A DNA stretch of 64,000 nt from Chitinophagaceae bacterium UBA2375 (GTDB lineage Bacteria > Bacteroidota > Bacteroidia > Chitinophagales > Chitinophagaceae): the NCBI GenBank assembly GCA_002343985.1, contig DDTB01000010.1, positions 217,969 to 281,968 of the forward strand, in the 5' to 3' direction. The position numbers and the translations under genes are program-made. This document shows positions 35,240-43,227 of the stretch, one piece after another; the stretch's first letter is position 1; each line of letters starts with the position of its first letter. A model generated the notes under the pieces. It did not search any database. It saw only the letters and a list, made by a program, of their open reading frames with translations, and was not told where the DNA came from.

Positions 35240-35704
35240 TTATTCAACCTCTTCCAACGCCCGTTCCCGGATCCTGGTTTTAAGGGCAACCAGGCTATTG
35301 CGTTTCGGGGCCAACTCTTCGGCACGCTGCAAACGTACAGCGCTCCATACATTATCAATCGTTACCTGGTCGATAGCTTCAAAACCAAGTTCATCTATGC
35401 AGCACCAGTTGCATTCGCGGGTGAGGTCGCTGGCAATTTTAGATGTCGGTTTGGGGTATGCCACCCAAAGTTTCATTTGTTCATGCAGTGCCGGGGTGAC
35501 GTCTGTCAGCACATCGGTTAGTTGCTTTTTGCTAACCGCGAATAAAAGCGCGAATTCAACCTTTTTAGTTTTCAGTAGCGGGGTGACGCTTTTGGCGTAT
35601 GAAATTTTTATGAACTGTTTTTCGATGGAGGAAGGGAGACCCTGGATTAAAATGTTTTTTTCATTTTCAAACTGGAGCTTTTCGAACAGTGTTTCAATTG
35701 CCAT
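35240..35704 (-). CDS. Conserved hypothetical protein
   Basis: 154 residues from the ATG at 35702-35704 (MAIETLFEKLQFENEKNILIQG). The protein is soluble, mixed alpha/beta, with ILIQGLPSSIEKQF, EFALLFAVSKKQL, MKLWVAYPKPTSKIASDL and the short CNWCC cysteine run near 100. The FAVSKKQL / LWVAYPKxxSK pattern suggests a small domain found in hypothetical proteins that may bind nucleotide or another protein, but I cannot name it. It is convergent with dnaG and has a long leader with a perfect -7 element about 90 bases upstream. Confidence 0.75.
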   Translation of the reverse strand: MAIETLFEKLQFENEKNILIQGLPSSIEKQFIKISYAKSVTPLLKTKKVEFALLFAVSKKQLTDVLTDVTPALHEQMKLWVAYPKPTSKIASDLTRECNWCCIDELGFEAIDQVTIDNVWSAVRLQRAEELAPKRNSLVALKTRIRERALEEVE

Positions 35705-35792
35705 AGTCACTATTAATAAAGATGAACAAAAGGGTTAACCGCGTTAACGGTGTGCAGGGTAGTTCGGCCTTCAGGTGTTAGACATTGGACTG

Positions 35793-35800
35793 CAAAGGTA
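35793..35800 (-). promoter_or_regulatory. Putative -7 promoter element
   Basis: TACCTTTG on the minus strand, a perfect TAnnTTTG match, giving a leader of about 80 bases for the gene at 35240-35704. The leader contains a repeated GTTAAC. Confidence 0.45.
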
Positions 35801-35833
35801 CCATTTTGTTGCCCGACCTGTACATTTTTTCAT

Positions 35834-35862
35834 AAAAAAACTCCACAAACGGATGTGGAGTT
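35834..35862 (-). terminator. Rho-independent terminator of the M48 protease gene
   Basis: Perfect 8-bp stem AACTCCAC/GTGGAGTT with an 8-base loop, followed on the minus strand by seven T residues. It starts 28 bases after the protease stop. Confidence 0.85.
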
Positions 35863-35889
35863 TTGATAATCAATATCTTATGAATTAAA

Positions 35890-36696
35890 TTACCTGGCAA
35901 CCGGCTTATAATACTTCAATGCCTCTTCCATGTGGTCATTAATTTTGGCGATCCGGTTCTCATCTGAAGGGTGTGTGGCCAAAAATTCCGGAGGTTTATT
36001 GCCTCCGCCTGCCTGCGACATCCTTTGCCAGAATGCGACGGCCTCCCTGGGGTTATAGCCGGCCATCGCGGCAAATACCAAACCGAACCTATCGGCTTCA
36101 TATTCCTGTTTCCTCGAATTGGGTAAAAGCACACCAAGTGATGCACCCGGGCCAAACACATTATTGAAAATGCTATTGGCTTTTTGATTGTTTTGGGTGA
36201 AAATATCTCCTGCAACCTGTAAGCCTTGTGCCAGTGCTACCTGGCTCATACGCTCATTGCCATGATGGGCAACGGCATGTGTGATTTCATGCCCAAGCAC
36301 AACGGCTAGCGCCGCTTCGTTTTGCGTGATGGGTAGTAGCCCTGTGTACACCACAACTTTTCCGCCGGGCATACACCATGCGTTTACTTCCTTATTATCT
36401 ACAAGGTTAAACTCCCAGTTATACCCGTTCAATTCCTGGCTAAGCCCTTTTGCGGAGTAGTAACTGGTGATGGCATTGGCAATCCGGCTTCCTACCCTGC
36501 GGACCATTTCCGCATCACGGTTATTATCAGTCGACAACACTTTGCTCTGGCTCAGGAATGTGCGGTATTGGCTGAGGGCTTCCTGTTGTAAAGTAGATTC
36601 AGGGAAAAGGGAAAGCTGCTTCCTGCCTGTCACTGCGTTTGTACTGCAGGATTCCTGCAATGGCCATAAAAAGGCCAGTATGATGAACTTTTTCAT
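35890..36696 (-). CDS. M48-family metalloprotease lipoprotein
   Basis: 268 residues from the ATG at 36694-36696, which yields a signal sequence with Cys17 in LQESC as a likely lipidation site. The HExxH zinc motif is at 136-140 (VLGHEITHAVAHH); the third ligand is the Glu in QEYEADRFGL near 207. The segment SQYRTFLSQSK and the WCMPGGKVVVYTGLL string are typical of the BepA/LoiP-like periplasmic M48 proteases, which degrade misassembled outer-membrane proteins. BepA itself has C-terminal TPRs, which are absent here. It is probably on the periplasmic face of a membrane. It lies downstream of plsY on the same strand. Confidence 0.92.
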   Translation of the reverse strand: MKKFIILAFLWPLQESCSTNAVTGRKQLSLFPESTLQQEALSQYRTFLSQSKVLSTDNNRDAEMVRRVGSRIANAITSYYSAKGLSQELNGYNWEFNLVDNKEVNAWCMPGGKVVVYTGLLPITQNEAALAVVLGHEITHAVAHHGNERMSQVALAQGLQVAGDIFTQNNQKANSIFNNVFGPGASLGVLLPNSRKQEYEADRFGLVFAAMAGYNPREAVAFWQRMSQAGGGNKPPEFLATHPSDENRIAKINDHMEEALKYYKPVAR

Positions 36697-36786
36697 GCCG
36701 GTTGATTTACTTGAATGGATACCGGTATAGATCGGCAAATACCGTTCCGGTTTAATCAAAAATACTATAAAATTGGCAGGGATGTA

Positions 36787-37440
36787 TTAAGACTGGCGGC
36801 GGCGGATTTTGCGGCGGTCCCTGTATTTCAGGATGGGGATACGGCTTTCCACGCCTTTGATGAGTCGGCCGATATTTTTCTGGTGCGTGAATATGACAAG
36901 GCATGCAACCAACAGCGCGAAAATCCTGTACATGATTTCATGCTCGTTCCATATCCATAAAACCGATACCGGGAGCATGATGGCGCCTAAGATCGAACTA
37001 AGTGACACGTACCGGGTCAGGTAAAGCACAAAAAGAAAAACGCCTACACAACTAACGGCTACCACGGGTTGCATGGCCAGCAGCATGCCAAATAATGTGG
37101 CGACGCCTTTACCGCCCTTGAAGTTCGCGAAAACAGGGAAAATATGTCCGAGTACGGCAGCCATGCCCAAACCAATCATAAAATTGGTGCGCTCGAGTTC
37201 ATGGTTCAGGTAAAAAGGAATAAAATTATAGAGTCCAACAGCAACCACACCCTTCAGGATATCCATCACCATAACGATGGTGCCATATTTTGAACCAAGC
37301 ACCCGGAATGTATTGGTAGCGCCCATATTGCCGCTTCCATAGTCGCGGATATCAATACCAAAAAAGCGCCGGCTGATGATTAATGCAGTAGGAATTGAAC
37401 CAATCAGGTATGCCAGCAATATCAGGGATAATTCTTTCAT
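36787..37440 (-). CDS. plsY: Glycerol-3-phosphate acyltransferase PlsY
   Basis: 217 residues with five or more TM helices. The three PlsY motifs are present: SIPTAL near 15, GSGNMGATNTFR at 35-46, and GHIFPVFANFKGGKGVAT at 98-115. PlsY transfers the acyl group from acyl-phosphate to glycerol 3-phosphate to give lysophosphatidate, the first step of phospholipid synthesis, at the inner membrane. The partner PlsX is not in the window. The C-terminus is strongly basic (KYRDRRKIRRRQ). It is followed 90 bases on by the M48 protease gene. Confidence 0.97.
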   Translation of the reverse strand: MKELSLILLAYLIGSIPTALIISRRFFGIDIRDYGSGNMGATNTFRVLGSKYGTIVMVMDILKGVVAVGLYNFIPFYLNHELERTNFMIGLGMAAVLGHIFPVFANFKGGKGVATLFGMLLAMQPVVAVSCVGVFLFVLYLTRYVSLSSILGAIMLPVSVLWIWNEHEIMYRIFALLVACLVIFTHQKNIGRLIKGVESRIPILKYRDRRKIRRRQS

Positions 37441-37468
37441 TAGCTCTGTTTTCTCTTGTTGGGTTTTC

Positions 37469-37476
37469 CAAAGATA
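37469..37476 (-). promoter_or_regulatory. Putative -7 promoter element of plsY
   Basis: TATCTTTG on the minus strand, a perfect TAnnTTTG match 28 bases upstream of the start codon. Confidence 0.5.
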
Positions 37477-37526
37477 CGCAATTCCGGGTATTGCTTAACA
37501 TTAAATTCACATAGTGCACATGCTGG

Positions 37527-38363
37527 TTATAACTTTTGGGTGAGCCAGGCAGCCCATTGGTCTTTCTCAACATATTGTATTTTTTGCAATCCCTTATCCG
37601 AAATCATTCGATCAAATTCAGGTGCGTCTGTCCTGAGCAAACCGCTGAATAAAATCCATCCGCCCGGTTTTACGGCATCGCTTATGGCATCCAGGTTGTC
37701 TTTGATGATGTTTAGATTGATATTGGCGAGTATGATATCAACAGGTTCCTCAACCCTGGGCATTTTATCAAGTTGTATCAATCTGATTTTGGTGCATTGA
37801 TTGGCCTGTAAGTTATCGGCCGCATTGCTGATGCACCAGGGATCATAATCAATGGCCAGAACCGATGAAGCGCCCAGTTTCTCAGCCAGGATGGCCAATA
37901 CGCCGGTGCCGGAACCGAAATCAATGACGCGTGTACCCGTAACCGGTATGAGGCCCATCAACTGCACCATCATGTAAGTGGTGGCATGATGGCCGGTGCC
38001 AAAACTCATCCTGGGTGTGATATTGATGTCGATAGATATGGATGCATCAGCATCATGAAACCCTGCCCTGATCCTCACCCAGGGCTTCCCTTCCTGAAAT
38101 GACGGAATGGTTACCGGCTCAAAACCAGACTCCCATATAGCATTCCAGTTTTCTTCCTTAATAATTGATTTCGTGAATGATATAGCAATAATATCAAGTA
38201 TTTGATTAAATGCAGTTTCGTCAAAATCATCCACCGGAATATATGCCTTACAGGCATCGTTTGATTCATCAAAACCTGTGAACCCGATACTGGAGAGCAG
38301 GGCAATCAGTTCTTCCTGTTGCGTTGTATCAGTTACCTGGAAAGAAAATTCGTAATGATTCAT
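37527..38363 (-). CDS. prmA: Ribosomal protein L11 methyltransferase
   Basis: 278 residues. The N-terminal substrate-recognition domain (about 1-100, MNHYEFSFQVTDTTQQEEL) is followed by a class I SAM-methyltransferase: motif I VIDFGSGTGVLAILA near 141-155, LAIDYDPW for the adenosine-ribose contact, and ILANINLNII as the NPPY-like post-motif. PrmA trimethylates L11. The PrmA-type signature PRMSFGTGHHATT is present just before motif I. It is on the same strand as pnp and starts only 6 bases after the pnp terminator stem. Confidence 0.95.
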   Translation of the reverse strand: MNHYEFSFQVTDTTQQEELIALLSSIGFTGFDESNDACKAYIPVDDFDETAFNQILDIIAISFTKSIIKEENWNAIWESGFEPVTIPSFQEGKPWVRIRAGFHDADASISIDINITPRMSFGTGHHATTYMMVQLMGLIPVTGTRVIDFGSGTGVLAILAEKLGASSVLAIDYDPWCISNAADNLQANQCTKIRLIQLDKMPRVEEPVDIILANINLNIIKDNLDAISDAVKPGGWILFSGLLRTDAPEFDRMISDKGLQKIQYVEKDQWAAWLTQKL

Positions 38364-38369
38364 ATAATG

Positions 38370-38397
38370 AAAAAAGCTGCAGTTTGACCTGCAGCTT
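38370..38397 (-). terminator. Rho-independent terminator of pnp
   Basis: Perfect 9-bp stem AAGCTGCAG/CTGCAGCTT with a 6-base loop, followed on the minus strand by TTTTTT. It ends 6 bases upstream of the prmA start codon. Confidence 0.85.
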
Positions 38398-38417
38398 ATT
38401 TTAAAATGTGTAATTGG

Positions 38418-40577
38418 TTATGACTGCTTTGGTTCACGGTCACCCTGTGGCCTTGCCGGTTGCTCCGGTTTAGGGATCAGGGCCTTGCGGCTCAGTTTGA
38501 ATTTGCCGGTGCGTGGGTCAATGTCAAGCAATTTTACTTTTACTTTGTCGCCTTCTTTCAGTACGCCTTCCATTGATTCCAGTCGCTTCCAACTGATTTC
38601 GCTGATATGCAGCAACCCTTCTTTCTTCGGAAGGAATTCCACAAAAGCGCCAAATTCCTTGATGCCTTTTACAGTGCCTTCGTAAGTTTCGCCAATCACG
38701 GGAACGGCTACGATACCGTTGATCCATGCCAGGGCCTTATCAAGCCCTTCTTTCTCTTTCGAGAAGATGCTCACTTCACCGGCATTGTTCACTTCTTCGA
38801 TATTGATGGTAGTACCAGTTTCGCGTTGTATTTCCTGGATTACTTTACCACCGGGCCCGATGACGGCGCCAATATATTCTTTGTCGATGGTAATTTTTAC
38901 CATGCGAGGCGCATGTGGCTTCACATCATCACGGTGTTTCTCTACGCAGGCATGCATCGCATCCAAAATATGCAGCCTTCCCTTACGGGCCTGCTCCAAT
39001 GCCTTGCGCATGATGTCCATGCTAAGGCCATCCACTTTGATATCCATCTGCACACCACAAATGCCCTCACGCGTTCCCGTTACTTTGAAGTCCATATCTC
39101 CCAGGTGGTCTTCATCACCCAGTATATCCGTCAACACGGCAAACTGGTCTCCTTTCTTGATCAGGCCCATCGCTACACCACTTACGTGCTTACGCAGCGG
39201 TACACCGGCATCCATCAACGCCAGCGAACCGGCGCAAACTGTTGCCATAGATGAAGAACCATTGCTTTCCAGGATATCGCTCACCACACGAACAGTGTAA
39301 GGATATTCGCCACCCGGCATCATTTGCTTCAGCGAACGCATGGCCAGGTTGCCATGGCCCACTTCACGGCGGCCAACACCGCGCATCATTTTCACTTCAC
39401 CAGTTGAGAATGGAGGGAAATTATAGTGGAGGATGAATTTGGTATAGTCAGATTTATACGCGCTTTCTACAAGCAGTTCATCCAACGGGGTGCCCAGCGT
39501 AACAGTTGTCAGCGATTGGGTTTCACCGCGGGTGAATAATGCCGAACCGTGCGGCGTTGGGAGGATGTCGATTTCCATCTCAAGCGGACGGATATCTTCG
39601 TGGCCGCGGCCATCCAGCCTCTTTTTGTCGTTCAGGATCATATCCCTCACCACATGGTATTGCAGTTCACCGAAATAAAAACCAATCAACTTTTTGTCCT
39701 GGTCTTCCAGGCCTTCAGCCAGTTGCGCTTCCACTTCTTTTTTTAATGCGTCGAATGCTTCAGACCTTTCGTGCTTGGCGGATGCTGCAGACGCGATGGC
39801 ATGCATTTTATCTTTTGCCAGGGCGATGATTTTTTCGTTCAGCGCTTCGTTAGTGTATGGTTTTGTGTAAGACCTCTTGGTTGGGCTGCCCACCAGTTCG
39901 CGGAGTTGCTGCTGGCCTTTGATTTGGATTTTGATCGCTTCGTGTGCGAGTTCCAGTGCTTTCACCAGGTCTTCTTCCTGGCACTCTTTCGCTTCGCCTT
40001 CCACCATCATAATATTTTTATCGGTGGCGGCGATGATGAATTCCAGGTCTGATTTTGCGAGTTCCGAACGTGTCGGGTTGATGATAAACTGTCCGTCGAT
40101 ACGGGCCACACGAACTTCTGAAATGATTTCCTGGATGGGGATATCCGAAACGGCGAGGGCTGCGGAAGCCGCAAGGCAGGCCAGTGAATCAGGCATCACT
40201 TCATCATCTGAAGATATGAGTGATACCAGCACCTGTACATCGCAGAAATAATCTTCAGGGAACAATGGGCGCAGGGCGCGGTCGATCAGGCGTGAGGTTA
40301 GGATTTCGTAATCGTTCAGGCGCGCTTCCCTTTTAAAGAATGAACCCGGGATGCGGCCGGCTGAACCAAATTTTTCCTGGTAATCGACCGAAAGGGGGAA
40401 GAATGATTGTCCTTCCTTAGGTTCCTTGTTGGCCACTACGGTGGCAAGCAAAACGCAGTTGCCCTGCTTAACGGTAACGGAGCCGTCGGCCTGACGGGCA
40501 AGTTTACCGGTTTCGATGGTAACCATACGGCCACCGCCTATATCGAAGCTGACATTTTTTGGATTGAATACTGACAT
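38418..40577 (-). CDS. pnp: Polyribonucleotide nucleotidyltransferase (PNPase)
   Basis: 719 residues in the standard order: RNase PH domain 1 (about 10-140), an all-helical linker, RNase PH domain 2 (about 330-490, with the catalytic GTREGICGVQMDIK and GDEDHLGDMDFK region), a KH domain (about 560-615, YIGAVIGPGGKVIQEI) and an S1 domain (about 625-690, GTVKGIKEFGAFVEFLP). PNPase is the phosphorolytic 3-to-5-prime exoribonuclease of the RNA degradosome. It lies directly downstream of rpsO, the arrangement conserved from E. coli to Bacteroidota, with a stem-loop in between that could be a processing or attenuation site. Confidence 0.99.
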   Translation of the reverse strand: MSVFNPKNVSFDIGGGRMVTIETGKLARQADGSVTVKQGNCVLLATVVANKEPKEGQSFFPLSVDYQEKFGSAGRIPGSFFKREARLNDYEILTSRLIDRALRPLFPEDYFCDVQVLVSLISSDDEVMPDSLACLAASAALAVSDIPIQEIISEVRVARIDGQFIINPTRSELAKSDLEFIIAATDKNIMMVEGEAKECQEEDLVKALELAHEAIKIQIKGQQQLRELVGSPTKRSYTKPYTNEALNEKIIALAKDKMHAIASAASAKHERSEAFDALKKEVEAQLAEGLEDQDKKLIGFYFGELQYHVVRDMILNDKKRLDGRGHEDIRPLEMEIDILPTPHGSALFTRGETQSLTTVTLGTPLDELLVESAYKSDYTKFILHYNFPPFSTGEVKMMRGVGRREVGHGNLAMRSLKQMMPGGEYPYTVRVVSDILESNGSSSMATVCAGSLALMDAGVPLRKHVSGVAMGLIKKGDQFAVLTDILGDEDHLGDMDFKVTGTREGICGVQMDIKVDGLSMDIMRKALEQARKGRLHILDAMHACVEKHRDDVKPHAPRMVKITIDKEYIGAVIGPGGKVIQEIQRETGTTINIEEVNNAGEVSIFSKEKEGLDKALAWINGIVAVPVIGETYEGTVKGIKEFGAFVEFLPKKEGLLHISEISWKRLESMEGVLKEGDKVKVKLLDIDPRTGKFKLSRKALIPKPEQPARPQGDREPKQS

Positions 40578-40633
40578 GTGTGTATGTTTTGAACGGTAAT
40601 TTGTTCAGTGAAGGAAGATGGATATAAAGAATA

Positions 40634-40661
40634 ATTCCCAACGGTAATAACAGTTGGGAAT
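40634..40661 (-). terminator. Stem-loop between rpsO and pnp
   Basis: Perfect 9-bp stem ATTCCCAAC/GTTGGGAAT with a 10-base loop. Downstream on the minus strand the sequence is only moderately T rich, so it may be a weak terminator or an mRNA processing site rather than a full stop. Confidence 0.55.
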
Positions 40662-40689
40662 CATTCATGATTATATCACATCAAATGAT

Positions 40690-40962
40690 TTATTTACGGA
40701 GACCTAATTTTTCGATCAATGACCTGTAACCGGTAAGGTCGTGCTTGCTCATATAGGTGAGCAGGCGCTTACGCTGGCCTACCATTTTCATCAGGCCACG
40801 CTGGGATGAGAAATCCTTTTTGTTACCTTTCAGGTGATTGGAAATGTGGTTGATACGCTCTGTGAGCAGGGCGATCTGTCCTTCAATGGAACCCGTATTG
40901 GTGGCTTTACCGCCATACGTAGCGAAGATGTTTGCTTTTTTTTCAGTTGTTAAATAAGGCAT
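40690..40962 (-). CDS. rpsO: 30S ribosomal protein S15
   Basis: 90 residues from the ATG at 40960-40962 (MPYLTTEKKANIF), one residue longer than E. coli S15. Conserved strings are TGSIEGQIALLTERI, NHLKGNKKDFSSQRGLMKMVGQRKRLLTYM and the C-terminal YRSLIEKLGLR. S15 binds 16S rRNA helices 20-22 and nucleates the platform. An upstream in-frame ATG would add 17 residues but lies close to the promoter and is not conserved. It precedes pnp, with a stem-loop between. Confidence 0.98.
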   Translation of the reverse strand: MPYLTTEKKANIFATYGGKATNTGSIEGQIALLTERINHISNHLKGNKKDFSSQRGLMKMVGQRKRLLTYMSKHDLTGYRSLIEKLGLRK

Positions 40963-41010
40963 TTCTTTGTTTTTTAAAACCTCTTGTTTTAATTGCTTTT
41001 TATTCGGGTG

Positions 41011-41018
41011 CAAAGGTA
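41011..41018 (-). promoter_or_regulatory. Putative -7 promoter element of rpsO
   Basis: TACCTTTG on the minus strand, a perfect TAnnTTTG match, giving a leader of about 40 bases before rpsO. Confidence 0.5.
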
Positions 41019-41101
41019 ATATAAAATAATGAAATATTAACAGCTCAGCGAAATATCCCCTCTTTTTTCATCATCCCCCCAAAAAAAACCACATTTGTGC
41101 C

Positions 41102-42106
41102 ATGAAACCGCGCTTTGCCCTGATAGGATGCGGCCGCATTGGAAAGCGGCATGCCGAGCAAATTTCCCGTGTGGGGCACCTGCAGGCGGTCTGCGATATT
41201 GACCCCGTAGCGCTCAGCGAGTTTGCCGGCCAATTGCAAGCAAAGCCTTATGCCGATTTGGAGACACTGCTGGCAAATGAACCCGGTATTGAGGTGGTGA
41301 GCATCTGCACCCCCAATGGTTTACATGCCACGCATAGCATTCTTTCCCTGAAAGCAGGCAAACATGTACTCTGTGAAAAACCACTGAGTATCAGCACTTC
41401 CGACGCGCGCAGGATGCTCGAAGCCGCACACCAGGCCAACCGGAAACTCTTCGTCGTGAAGCAAAACAGGTACAACCCACCCGTGCAGGCCGTTCGGAAA
41501 TGGATTGAAGAAGACCGGCTGGGACGGATTTTCGGGTTTCAGATCAATGGTTTCTGGAACCGGCCAAATACCTATTATGAACAAAGCTGGAGGGGGACGC
41601 GGGAATTGGATGGAGGAACCCTGTTTACACAGTTCAGTCATTTTATTGACCTCTTGTTTTGGTTCCTGGGGGATGTTAAACAGGTGCATGCATTTACCAG
41701 GAATTTCGAACACCCTACCATTTCCATTGAAGACAGCGGCGTAGCGATCCTGGAGATGTTGAATGGGGCCATCGGCACCCTGCATTACACGGTGAACAGC
41801 TATCAGAAAAATATGGAAGGCTCCTTCACGTTGTTTGGTGAGAAAGGAACGGTGAAGATTGGTGGCCAGTACCTCAACACCCTCGATTACCAATGTGTGG
41901 AGGGATTGCCACATTTGCAACTACCCTCAGGCAACGAAGCCAACCACTATGGTTTTTACCAGGGCAGCATGAGCAACCACCATCATGTGTATGATAATTT
42001 GGTTATGGCCTTGCACTCGCCGGGGTATGAAATTGCCAGCGCCCTCGATGGGATGAAAACAGTGGAAATCATTGAGAAGATTTACGCACGCGCGTTTGCT
42101 CAATAA
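41102..42106 (+). CDS. Gfo/Idh/MocA-family oxidoreductase
   Basis: 334 residues. The N-terminal Rossmann domain begins ALIGCGRIGKRHAEQI (Gly-x-Gly-x-x-Gly at about 8-13), with SICTPNGLHA and the catalytic-domain marker CEKPLSIS near 95. The C-terminal part is the alpha/beta Gfo substrate domain (GTRELDGGTLFTQFSHFIDLL has the conserved Asp/His pair). This family oxidises or reduces sugars and sugar nucleotides with NAD(P). It starts 36 bases before the first of two glycosyltransferase genes on the same strand. A sugar-nucleotide 3-dehydrogenase or a related step in glycan synthesis is a reasonable guess. Confidence 0.92.
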   Translation: MKPRFALIGCGRIGKRHAEQISRVGHLQAVCDIDPVALSEFAGQLQAKPYADLETLLANEPGIEVVSICTPNGLHATHSILSLKAGKHVLCEKPLSISTSDARRMLEAAHQANRKLFVVKQNRYNPPVQAVRKWIEEDRLGRIFGFQINGFWNRPNTYYEQSWRGTRELDGGTLFTQFSHFIDLLFWFLGDVKQVHAFTRNFEHPTISIEDSGVAILEMLNGAIGTLHYTVNSYQKNMEGSFTLFGEKGTVKIGGQYLNTLDYQCVEGLPHLQLPSGNEANHYGFYQGSMSNHHHVYDNLVMALHSPGYEIASALDGMKTVEIIEKIYARAFAQ

Positions 42107-42138
42107 AAAATCTGTTTATTTGCCGCAAATACCTTCCC

Positions 42139-43227
42139 TTGCCCACACTCTATTTCACGGTTACCAACGACCTGAATTACGACCAGCGTATGATCCGCAT
42201 CTGCCGGTCGTTGGCGGAGCATGGGTATGAGGTTTGGCTGATTGGCCGTGAACGTAAAACATCGCTCCCCTTAACCAGGCAGCCATTTCAGCAAAAGCGC
42301 CTGCCCTGCCGGTTTGAAAAAGGCAAATGGTTTTATATTGAATACAACCTCCGTTTGTTTTTTTATTTATTGTTCAGAAAAATGGACCTTGTTTGCGCGA
42401 TAGACTTAGACAGCATCGTACCGGTTTACCTTGTTTCCAGGCTTAAAAAGATTAAACGGGTGTACGACGCGCATGAACTTTTCTGCGAAATGAAAGAAGT
42501 GGTAAGCCGGCCAGGCATTTACCGTGCCTGGAAATGGATTGAGCAACGAACGGTTCCCAAATTTTTGTTTGGCTATACAGTCAATGAACCCATTGCGGCC
42601 GCTTTCCGGAACATGTATCAAAGGGATTACGGCGTAATCAGGAATATTGCCCGCTATCAACCTTTGAAACCAGGAATACAACGGGAGAAAATCATCCTCT
42701 ACCAGGGAGCCGTAAACGAAGGGCGATGCTTCGAAACGCTGATCCCCGCCATGCAATGGGTTGACGCGCCATTATGGATTTGCGGCGACGGCAATTTCAT
42801 GGAGCAAACCAAAGCGCTGATCCGGAAGTACAAACTGGAAAACAAAGTGATTTGCAAAGGCATGATGCGCCCCGATGAACTCAGGGAGGTAACTCAAAAA
42901 GCCTGGATCGGGCTCACGCTCTTTGAACCCGGGGCGGAAAGCAACTATTATTCCCTGGCAAACAGGTTCTTTGATTATATGCAGGCCGGCCTGCCCCAAA
43001 TATGTGTGGATTACCCCGTTTACCGTGAGATAAACAAAATACATGGTTTTGCTGTTTTAACGAATGAACTGGGTGAACAGGAACTCGCCCAAACCATAAA
43101 CGACTTACTGCAGGATGAAAAAAAATGGCAAGACCTGCATGCCCATTGCCTGTCGGCCGCGCAAAAACTGAACTGGCAGGAAGAAGAAAAAAAACTCATT
43201 ACATTTTACCGTTCAATTCTTGGATAA
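42139..43227 (+). CDS. Glycosyltransferase, GT4-like
   Basis: 362 residues from a TTG start (42139-42141). The GT-B fold is indicated by the N-terminal YFTVTNDLNYDQRMIRICRSLAEHGYEVWLIG and the C-terminal domain with IILYQGAVNEGRCFETLI (acceptor loop) and YYSLANRFFDYMQAGLPQI, which carries the conserved Glu-equivalent region of GT4 enzymes. It should transfer a sugar from a nucleotide sugar to a growing glycan or lipid. Its stop overlaps the start of the next glycosyltransferase by 8 bases, so the two are co-translated. Sugar and acceptor are not known. Confidence 0.9.
   Translation: MPTLYFTVTNDLNYDQRMIRICRSLAEHGYEVWLIGRERKTSLPLTRQPFQQKRLPCRFEKGKWFYIEYNLRLFFYLLFRKMDLVCAIDLDSIVPVYLVSRLKKIKRVYDAHELFCEMKEVVSRPGIYRAWKWIEQRTVPKFLFGYTVNEPIAAAFRNMYQRDYGVIRNIARYQPLKPGIQREKIILYQGAVNEGRCFETLIPAMQWVDAPLWICGDGNFMEQTKALIRKYKLENKVICKGMMRPDELREVTQKAWIGLTLFEPGAESNYYSLANRFFDYMQAGLPQICVDYPVYREINKIHGFAVLTNELGEQELAQTINDLLQDEKKWQDLHAHCLSAAQKLNWQEEEKKLITFYRSILG

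Noticed and set aside
38607..39254. Plus-strand open frame of 215 codons opposite pnp
   Set aside because: pnp is certain on the minus strand; the antisense frame has no motif and unlikely composition.
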